Below, piece after piece: positions 57,905-64,000 of a DNA stretch of 64,000 bases. The stretch covers positions 3,906,001-3,970,000 of the forward strand of contig NZ_CP197466.1 in assembly GCF_052180255.1 (NCBI RefSeq), read 5' to 3'. A program made the position numbers and the translations under genes. Origin of the DNA: Paenibacillus_AM sp052180255. GTDB taxonomy: Bacteria; Bacillota; Bacilli; Paenibacillales; NBRC-103111. How positions within the stretch are numbered: the first letter of the stretch is position 1; each line of letters opens with the position of its first letter. The notes beneath the pieces are model-generated. The model was given only the letters and a program-made list of their open reading frames with translations, made no database searches and had not been told where the DNA came from.

Positions 57905-58754
57905 CAAGGAACGAAAACAACTGTCGATTCATTTCATCGGCACCTGTTCCAAGCCAAATCAGGTGTCCCCATAAGTCAAGCTCGCAAAGTCGGGAGTTCG
58001 GTATTAGTCGACCAGCATGCCGAGCATGATCCACACTTACGGATGCATCATGAATACTATGCATAATTAGAGTAGGGCACTTGATGGCAGCAAGCGCTGA
58101 AGTCGCATCTTTACCGGTATGAACCAAATCTATCAAAAAGCCGTGTCCTGACCGCTGTTGAGCTATAATGCTTTTAAATTTCCTACGATCGGCATCATTG
58201 ATTTGCGGTAATACCTTCTCCTTCGGCAGTTTGCTAAAAGAGGGAATCATATTTCTAAACAGAAAGGACGGAAATAGCTTATTCAAAAGTCGAATCATGG
58301 CCCAAACGTATTTTTCTAAAGGAGGCCGAAACAAGAATTGAGCAAATTTATACAGCTTGTCATCTGGACTTAACCAGCATTGGGTTACGGCGGATTGCAA
58401 GACAAGGCTTCTTACTCGATGTGGAAATCTGTATGCCAAATGAATTCCGCTCGGGCCTCCGGCGGACATCGCAATAACATTGACCTGGGGAATTTGCAAC
58501 TCATCAAGCAGCTCGATATATGAATCACATGCGACAATAAGCGATTCTCCAAGTTCCTTGGATGTTCTGCCGTAACCTGGCCTTGAAGGAGTAATGACAG
58601 AGAAGTGACGAGCCGCGAGTTCGTTGCTGCCTAATTCTCCATAGCAACTCGAATGGCCCCCGTGCAGAACCAAAACCGGTTCTCCTTGGCCGACAATGCT
58701 GTACTCTAAGATAAATCCGTCTTTTGTCTGGTGTTGACGAATAGACTTATTCAT
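57867..58754 (-). CDS. Alpha/beta hydrolase in the rhodanese locus
   Basis: 295 residues, ATG five bases after GGAGGG. LVLHGGHSSCYGELG, nucleophile VIAMSAGGPSGIHLA, acidic MHSIHDASVSVDHA and His in LDLWGHLIWLG. Its end lies inside the repeat element, so the natural C-terminus may have been replaced. Substrate unknown. Confidence 0.85.
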   Translation of the reverse strand: MNKSIRQHQTKDGFILEYSIVGQGEPVLVLHGGHSSCYGELGSNELAARHFSVITPSRPGYGRTSKELGESLIVACDSYIELLDELQIPQVNVIAMSAGGPSGIHLAYRFPHRVRSLVLQSAVTQCWLSPDDKLYKFAQFLFRPPLEKYVWAMIRLLNKLFPSFLFRNMIPSFSKLPKEKVLPQINDADRRKFKSIIAQQRSGHGFLIDLVHTGKDATSALAAIKCPTLIMHSIHDASVSVDHARHAGRLIPNSRLCELDLWGHLIWLGTGADEMNRQLFSFLEAANDHQQSANS

Positions 58755-58848
58755 TTACACCCTCCATAAATAAACTTAAATTCATTATTGAAGCAAAAAA
58801 ATCGTAATCCTTTTTAAAAAATAGCTTGCAGACCTTGAAACCAAACTA

Positions 58849-59098
58849 TCACATATTGGCGAACCATTCTTTTGCAATCTTCGGTTCCTTCATGGAGCCT
58901 AATAATCTCAAAATATCCTTGTAGAAATAAACAGGCCACGCGACTTGCGGCTTCAAACCCTCCCCGCCCTTATTGCTGTAATCCGCTAAATGCATAGATT
59001 CTATTCATAGATGCCCCCGCATATCCGAATTGAGAAAACTCAACTTGAGCACTCTTGATAACCGCTTGCCTCAATTCCTTTTTCAAAACCTGAGCCAT
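58849..59098 (-). pseudogene. Relics of a TetR regulator and of a second protein
   Basis: From ATG 59098: MAQVLKKELRQAVIKSAQVE then FSQFGYAGASMNRI, a TetR helix-turn-helix start, which goes out of frame and stops within 43 residues. A second frame, 58995 to 58849, encodes a 48-residue C-terminal-looking piece (VAWPVYFYKDILRLLGSMKE, then PKIAKEWFANM-stop). The parts do not make one intact gene. Confidence 0.6.
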
Positions 59099-59300
59099 AA
59101 GTAAACACTTGTTCATTATATATTATAAAAAATTTTCCATAAACGCAAGATGTTTGTTTAAAGCATACCCGCAACTGCCTTTTTCGACTTTATGTTTGCA
59201 AGCTGTTGACAGAAAAGCCAAAAGAGGGCCGCAACAGGTTACTTTCTCACCACCTGTCACAGCCCCCAAACCCGCGTCCGACGAGGCTTCTCGCCTCTTA

Positions 59301-60140
59301 CTATTCCCCCGTCGCAATCGGATTGTCCTCATAACTAATCCAATCGCTCCAAGAACCCGCATATAACTTCACTTGTTCATAACCCGCTTCATATAGAGAA
59401 AGCACATTGGGACAAGCCGTTACACCTGATCCGCAGTACACAATAATCTCTTTATCCATAGGAAGAGAAGCAAAGCGCTCCCGCTGCTGCCCTGGACTTA
59501 GCCATTTGCCATCTTGGTCAAGTGCATCTTTCCAGAAAAAGTTCTTAGCACCTGGAATGTGACCAGCACGGGGATCAATTGGCTCTTGCTCACCCACATA
59601 CCGCACCGCTTCACGAGAGTCGATGAGCACTTTGCTGCTGCTTCCTAACTGATCACGCACTTCTTCCATCGAAGCCAGCATTTGACGTTGCACTCTTGGT
59701 GAGAAGACACGCTTCTCCGCAGCAGGAATTTCACTTGTCACTGGATATTCAGCCGCTTTCCATGCGGAGTATCCGCCATCTAATACGTAAACTTCTTGAT
59801 GGTTCAAGAATCGTAACATCCACCACAAGCGAGATGCCATCGCCCCACCTTGATCATCATAAGCAATAACGGTACGTGTCGAATCTACACCTAGATCGCC
59901 TACGCAAAGCGAGAATCCACCCAAATCAGGTAATGGATGTCTGCCTCCATGTTCTCTCACCGCTCCAGATAAATCTTTTTCCAAATCTAGATAAAAGGCA
60001 CCTGGAATATGATCTTGCTCGTAAGCTTTCCGACCTACTTCAGCATTTCCTTGGCCCAATTGAAATCTGCAATCGATAATAATGTACTTATCGTCTCCTA
60101 AACGTTCATTTAACCATGCTTGGCTCACAACTGCTGACAT
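59301..60140 (-). CDS. Rhodanese-type sulfurtransferase (intact copy)
   Basis: 279 residues. Two rhodanese domains; the C-terminal one holds the active Cys in IIVYCGSGVTACPN. CGSGVT is the loop of 3-mercaptopyruvate sulfurtransferases rather than thiosulfate enzymes. AGAGGATAAC precedes ATG. Two partial copies of its 3' part lie 2.2 and 4.4 kb downstream on the same strand. Confidence 0.9.
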   Translation of the reverse strand: MSAVVSQAWLNERLGDDKYIIIDCRFQLGQGNAEVGRKAYEQDHIPGAFYLDLEKDLSGAVREHGGRHPLPDLGGFSLCVGDLGVDSTRTVIAYDDQGGAMASRLWWMLRFLNHQEVYVLDGGYSAWKAAEYPVTSEIPAAEKRVFSPRVQRQMLASMEEVRDQLGSSSKVLIDSREAVRYVGEQEPIDPRAGHIPGAKNFFWKDALDQDGKWLSPGQQRERFASLPMDKEIIVYCGSGVTACPNVLSLYEAGYEQVKLYAGSWSDWISYEDNPIATGE

Positions 60141-60155
60141 GTTATCCTCTCTCCT

Positions 60156-60275
60156 TCATCGAACAATGCGATTTTCATTCCACGGATCAATCGAAAAGAC
60201 GAGCCAGTCGTCCTTCTTTCCCCCCATTTTCTCATAAAATCGCTGTACGCGCTTATTATCAATTGTTAGAATCAT
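60156..60275 (-). pseudogene. C-terminal fragment of a GNAT acetyltransferase
   Basis: 40 codons: MILTIDNKRVQRFYEKMGGK then KDDWLVFSID and stop. Asn-x3-x-x-FYEK-GG is the typical motif B region of GNAT enzymes; the rest is missing. It lies just before the intact rhodanese gene. Confidence 0.6.
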
Positions 60276-60354
60276 GAATTAATTTTCATTATAGCACCGT
60301 GCCTACCTCCATAAAACCCTATAATTTAACAGATTTAATCGGATATTACATCGC

Positions 60355-60440
60355 CCTCGACCAAAGTCTAGCCGTCAACCCACCCCAAGTACGTATGAAG
60401 CCCTCAAAAGCTTCCTTTATACTAAACCAAGTAAATTACA
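60355..60440 (+). promoter_or_regulatory. Conserved box and promoter of ABC operon 1
   Basis: CCTCGACCAAAGTCTAG, four bases, CAACCCACC, two bases, AAGTACGTAT, then 21 bases and TATACT as -10, ACCAAGT. Shared with 62457-62541 before ABC operon 2. There is no -35 hexamer, so an activator is expected; the layout resembles binding sites of NarL-type response regulators that drive ABC exporters (DesR/LnrK-like). That link is inference. Confidence 0.6.
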
Positions 60441-60475
60441 TCAGAACGTGTTCCAATATGATTAGGAGGATAGCT

Positions 60476-61405
60476 ATGAGCGATCAAACCATTCTACAAT
60501 TACGCAATGTAACGAAAAAAATAGGAAGCCGCACACTTGTCGATCATCTCACACTTGATGTACCCAAAGGAGAAGTATTCGGTTTTCTTGGACCCAACGG
60601 TGCCGGTAAAACGACTACAATCCGTATGATCGTTGGTTTAATGGGGATGTCACAAGGTGAAGTGATCATTAACGGATTGTCTATCACGAAAAATTTCGAG
60701 CAAGCGATGACGCAGGTCGGAGCGATTGTTGAAAATCCAGAAATGTATAAATTCCTTACTGGTTACCAAAACCTCGTCCACTATGCACGTATGAACAAAG
60801 GCGTTACGAAAGAACGTATTGATGAAGTTATACAACTAGTTGGACTGCAAAATCGGATTCATGAAAAGGTAAAACGCTACTCACTCGGCATGAGACAACG
60901 TCTGGGTGTCGCTCAAGCCATTCTTCACAAGCCGAAATTACTTATTCTCGATGAACCAACCAATGGTTTAGATCCAGCAGGGATTCGAGAGCTTAGAGAT
61001 TACCTACGCAGACTGACACAAGAAGAAGGCATATCCGTTGTTGTATCTTCTCACTTGTTATCAGAGATGGAGCTGATGTGTGATCGCGTGGCGATCATTC
61101 AAGCGGGTAAACTCATCGACGTTCGTTCTTTACATACTAATGAGGATGCAACCTCTGAACAGCAAGTTCTTTTTGAATTGGATGATCCTGTTGCTGCTAT
61201 TCAAGCCCTTCTAGGTCAAATAGATGCCAGCAAAATCACAGTCATCGATCAAAAAGGAATCTCACTTCCGCTTGAACGTGAACAGATTCCTCGTGTTCTA
61301 GCTACATTCGTGCAAGCTGGAATCAACATCTACGGAACTTCATCCCAAACGAAGTCTCTCGAAGATCAATTCCTTGAAATTACTGGAGGTGAGCAAGTTG
61401 TCTAA
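60476..61405 (+). CDS. ABC exporter ATP-binding protein, copy 1
   Basis: 309 residues from ATG at 60476, five to six bases after AGGAGG. Walker A LGPNGAGKTTTIRM, Q-loop VGAIVENPEMY, signature YSLGMRQRLGVAQ, Walker B LLILDEPTNGLDPAG, H-loop VVSSHLLSEME; a C-terminal extension of ~80 residues as in BcrA-type ATPases. Overlaps the permease start by eight bases. Substrate unknown; lantibiotic/peptide export or immunity is the usual role of this family. Confidence 0.92.
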   Translation: MSDQTILQLRNVTKKIGSRTLVDHLTLDVPKGEVFGFLGPNGAGKTTTIRMIVGLMGMSQGEVIINGLSITKNFEQAMTQVGAIVENPEMYKFLTGYQNLVHYARMNKGVTKERIDEVIQLVGLQNRIHEKVKRYSLGMRQRLGVAQAILHKPKLLILDEPTNGLDPAGIRELRDYLRRLTQEEGISVVVSSHLLSEMELMCDRVAIIQAGKLIDVRSLHTNEDATSEQQVLFELDDPVAAIQALLGQIDASKITVIDQKGISLPLEREQIPRVLATFVQAGINIYGTSSQTKSLEDQFLEITGGEQVV

Positions 61406-62354
61406 CTTTTTCCCGCTCGTTCAAAATGAAAATATGAAAATATACCGTCGTCCGCGTACTTGGATCATGACCGGCTTTATTGTACTTGCACTCATCTTGG
61501 TCACGGTATTAATGAATATAAATACACCAAAAGAAGTCGCCAATATGGACTGGAAGCAACAAGTTAGTCAATCGATTGCAAACTATCAGGCGGACTTGCA
61601 AAAACCAGAGGAACTCACGGATTTCATGATCGGGAGATTGAATGACAAAATCAAAATTGGCCAGTATCAATTGGAACATAACATCAAGCCTGAAGGAAAA
61701 ACGTTATGGGGGACAGTTAAAGGGCTATCACCATTAATTAACCTCGTCATCATTTTTACGATCGTTGTAGCAGCAGATATGCTTGCAGCAGAGTTCACTT
61801 GGGGCACGATCAAATTATTACTCATCCGTCCTGCGTCCAGGGTCCGCATTTTGGCAAGTAAATTCACAGCATCCTTACTGTTCGCCTTATTCTTAACGGT
61901 AGTAGCCTTTATTGTTTCCTTTATCATCGGCGGTGTGATGAATGGCTTTAGTGATTTCAACACACCAGAAGTTTATATAGGCGCGGATGGAATTGTTCAT
62001 GAAGGCTCAAGCATGCTTAGTGTGCTTAAAACATACGGATTCTTACTTGTTTCTCTCATAATGTACGTTACTTTCGCTTTCATGATCTCCTCTGCTTTCC
62101 GGAGTTCTTCCATGGCGATTGCCCTATCTCTTATTGGTCTATTGGCAGGCGGGCCGATGGTATCCTTCTTCAGACAGTATACATGGTCCAAATATATCTT
62201 GTTCGCAAATTCAGACCTATCCGTATACTTCGGTGGTACACCATTCCGACCAGAGATGACCTTGGCATTCTCACTCTTCGTACTTGCCATCTATTTCGTC
62301 GTCTTCCACATCATTTCGTGGTTATTGTTTGCAAAAAGAGACGTTGCGACCTAA
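61398..62354 (+). CDS. ABC-2 type permease, copy 1
   Basis: 318 residues from TTG at 61398, eight bases after GGAGG in the ATPase gene end. About six membrane segments: residues 22-40, 113-132, 155-185, 215-240, 245-262, 290-312. An extracellular loop follows the first segment. AAEFTWGTIKLLLIRP is the conserved ABC-2 motif. Confidence 0.9.
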   Translation: MSNFFPLVQNENMKIYRRPRTWIMTGFIVLALILVTVLMNINTPKEVANMDWKQQVSQSIANYQADLQKPEELTDFMIGRLNDKIKIGQYQLEHNIKPEGKTLWGTVKGLSPLINLVIIFTIVVAADMLAAEFTWGTIKLLLIRPASRVRILASKFTASLLFALFLTVVAFIVSFIIGGVMNGFSDFNTPEVYIGADGIVHEGSSMLSVLKTYGFLLVSLIMYVTFAFMISSAFRSSSMAIALSLIGLLAGGPMVSFFRQYTWSKYILFANSDLSVYFGGTPFRPEMTLAFSLFVLAIYFVVFHIISWLLFAKRDVAT

Positions 62355-62371
62355 TCTGATAACAAAATCCA

Positions 62372-62418
62372 CAAAGGTGTCCGATGGTTAAAGAAATAGC
62401 CACAAGGACACCTTTTCT
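62372..62418 (+). terminator. Terminator of ABC operon 1
   Basis: AAAGGTGTCC-loop-GGACACCTTTTCTT; long loop with inner pairing. Confidence 0.75.
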
Positions 62419-62456
62419 TATGGATAATGGGACAAAATAAATAAGATTTTTACCAA

Positions 62457-62541
62457 CCTCGACCAAAGTCTAGTAACCAACCCACCTGAAGTACGTATAT
62501 AGTGGACAGAAGTGTGCTATATACTAGACCAAGTGAATATA
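62457..62541 (+). promoter_or_regulatory. Conserved box and promoter of ABC operon 2
   Basis: Same as the box at 60355: CCTCGACCAAAGTCTAG, CAACCCACC, AAGTACGTAT in identical spacing, then TATACTAGACCAAGT. The sequence between box and -10 has diverged, so the box is under selection. Confidence 0.6.
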
Positions 62542-62583
62542 CGTACGCATAATTAAAACTTACAAATACATAGGAGGTTAGCT

Positions 62584-63516
62584 ATGAGCGACCAAACCAT
62601 ATTGCAATTACGCAATGTTACGAAAAAAATTGGCAATCGCACAATTGTGGATCATCTCACATTTGATGTGCCGAAAGGAGAAGTATTCGGTTTCCTAGGA
62701 CCCAATGGTGCCGGTAAAACGACTACGATCCGGATGATTGTCGGCCTAATGGCTATGACAGAAGGCGAAGTTTTCGTAAACGGAATGTCTGTAACGAAAA
62801 ATTTCGAGCAAGCGATGACCCAAGTCGGAGCGATTGTTGAAAATCCAGAAATGTATAAGTTCCTTACGGGGTACCAGAACCTCATTCACTATGCTCGTAT
62901 GAACAAAGGCGTTACCAAAGAGCGTATTGACGAAGTGATTAAACTCGTTGGACTTCAAAACCGGATTCACGAAAAAGTAAAACGCTATTCCCTCGGTATG
63001 AGACAGCGTCTAGGTGTGGCACAAGCGATTCTTCACAAGCCAAAGTTACTTATTCTCGATGAACCAACCAATGGTCTCGATCCAGCAGGGATTCGTGAAC
63101 TAAGGGATTACTTACGCAAATTGACGCAAGAAGAAGGTATCTCTGTTGTCGTATCTTCTCACTTACTATCTGAAATGGAGCTCATGTGTGACCGTGTCGC
63201 AATCATTCAGACAGGTAAGCTGATTGATATTCGTCCCTTGCATACAAATGGTTCCGATGCTGCAGCGACGCAGCAAGTCGTATTCGAGCTGGATAACCCG
63301 TCAGCTGCGATTCAGGCTTTATCAGGTCAAATCGATACCGGCGAAATTTCAGTTCTTGATGGAAAAGGGATCTCTCTTCCACTTGAACGTGAAAATATCC
63401 CTAACATCCTAAAGGTGCTCGTTCAAGCCGGAGTCAACATTTATAGCATTTCGTCCAAAACGAAGTCCCTAGAAGATCAGTTCCTCGAAATTACAGGAGG
63501 TGAGCAAATTGTCTAA
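62584..63516 (+). CDS. ABC exporter ATP-binding protein, copy 2
   Basis: 310 residues, paralog of copy 1 at roughly 85-90 percent protein identity by eye over the ATPase core, less in the C-terminal 80 residues. Same Walker A, signature and Walker B. ATG after AGGAGG. It overlaps the following permease by eight bases. Confidence 0.92.
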   Translation: MSDQTILQLRNVTKKIGNRTIVDHLTFDVPKGEVFGFLGPNGAGKTTTIRMIVGLMAMTEGEVFVNGMSVTKNFEQAMTQVGAIVENPEMYKFLTGYQNLIHYARMNKGVTKERIDEVIKLVGLQNRIHEKVKRYSLGMRQRLGVAQAILHKPKLLILDEPTNGLDPAGIRELRDYLRKLTQEEGISVVVSSHLLSEMELMCDRVAIIQTGKLIDIRPLHTNGSDAAATQQVVFELDNPSAAIQALSGQIDTGEISVLDGKGISLPLERENIPNILKVLVQAGVNIYSISSKTKSLEDQFLEITGGEQIV

Positions 63517-64000
63517 CTTTTTCCCACTCGTTCAGAATGAAAATATGAAAATATACCGCCGTCCACGTAACTGGATTATGACAGCCTTTATTGTGTTAGC
63601 CCTAGTCCTTTTTACTGTGTTAGCGCATTTAACCGGACCAAAGGAAGTAACCAATACCGATTGGAAGCCACAATTAACGAAGCAAATTGAAGAAATGAAA
63701 TCCGCTAATTTTTCCGGTTTACCTGAACCGGCTGTAAAGCATGTGCAAAATGAGATTAAGATCGGAGAATACCAGCTCCAAAATAACATCAACCCCTACG
63801 AAAGTACGCTTTGGTCATCAATGAAGGAATTATCGATGATTATTGAACTGGTTTCGATCTTCACCATCGTTGTTGCGGCTGATATGATTGCCGCAGAATT
63901 CACGTGGGGAACAATTAAATTACTACTTATTCGCCCTGCATCTCGGGTCCGTGTCTTAGCCAGTAAATATACGGCAACGCTGTTGTTTGCATTATTCTTG
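63509..64000 (+). CDS. ABC-2 type permease, copy 2 (3' end outside window)
   Basis: First 164 residues, from TTG at 63509. Starts like copy 1 (NFFPLVQNENMKIYRRPR) and keeps AAEFTWGTIKLLLIRP, but the extracellular loop between residues 45 and 105 is clearly different, which may reflect different substrates. Truncated by the window edge. Confidence 0.9.
   Translation, partial: MSNFFPLVQNENMKIYRRPRNWIMTAFIVLALVLFTVLAHLTGPKEVTNTDWKPQLTKQIEEMKSANFSGLPEPAVKHVQNEIKIGEYQLQNNINPYESTLWSSMKELSMIIELVSIFTIVVAADMIAAEFTWGTIKLLLIRPASRVRVLASKYTATLLFALFL

Overview
This window looks like a chromosomal segment of a Gram-positive, endospore-forming member of the Bacillales, most likely Paenibacillus or a close relative in the Paenibacillaceae. 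The evidence is the gene content (spo0F, abrB, csfB, bofA, sporulation-type sensor kinase, Bacillus-type SRP RNA with an Alu domain, RNA polymerase delta subunit, ecsAB, T-box and c-di-AMP riboswitches) and strong AGGAGG ribosome binding sites with frequent GTG/TTG starts. The genus is an inference; no marker was searched.

Region 1 (1-25.5 kb) runs mostly on the minus strand and follows the order around the B. subtilis replication origin: SRP RNA, (PAS histidine kinase), dnaX, yaaK/ybaB, recR, yaaL, bofA, rrn operon, csfB, yaaO, tmk, yaaQ/darA, yaaR, holB, yaaT, yabA, yabB, rsmI, abrB, an HD hydrolase, tatD, yabE. The plus-strand ecsAB pair and an unknown membrane protein are inserted. yazA and metS, present at this place in B. 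subtilis, are missing. The rRNA operon has the unusual order 16S-5S-tRNA-Ile-tRNA-Ala-23S-5S, with a terminator-like hairpin after the internal 5S gene.

Region 2 (25.6-43 kb) matches a different part of the B. subtilis map: rpmE, an unassigned radical SAM gene, rho, murA, fba, spo0F, pyrG, rpoE(delta), then argS-ywiB, speE-speB, a class A penicillin-binding protein and ywhD. spo0F has a textbook sigma-H promoter. pyrG has the GGGC start and leader terminator expected for CTP-sensing attenuation.

Region 3 (43-53 kb) holds accessory surface and regulatory genes: a sortase, a REC-BTAD response regulator, a second arginyl-tRNA synthetase under a T-box, a membrane M1 peptidase, and an NlpC/P60 hydrolase under a second c-di-AMP riboswitch. 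Together with the riboswitch before yabE and the c-di-AMP receptor DarA, the window links c-di-AMP sensing to wall remodelling.

Region 4 (53-60.3 kb) is a variable locus. Three copies of a rhodanese-type sulfurtransferase 3' end (one intact gene, one 5'-truncated, one small fragment) alternate with foreign-looking cargo: a PadR-BtrH-like operon, a hydrolase, and TetR and GNAT relics. A repeated ~108-bp sequence sits at each cargo 3' end. This is the least explained structure in the window.

Region 5 (60.3-64 kb) has two tandem paralogous ABC-2 exporter operons, each behind the same conserved upstream box. The last permease runs off the window.
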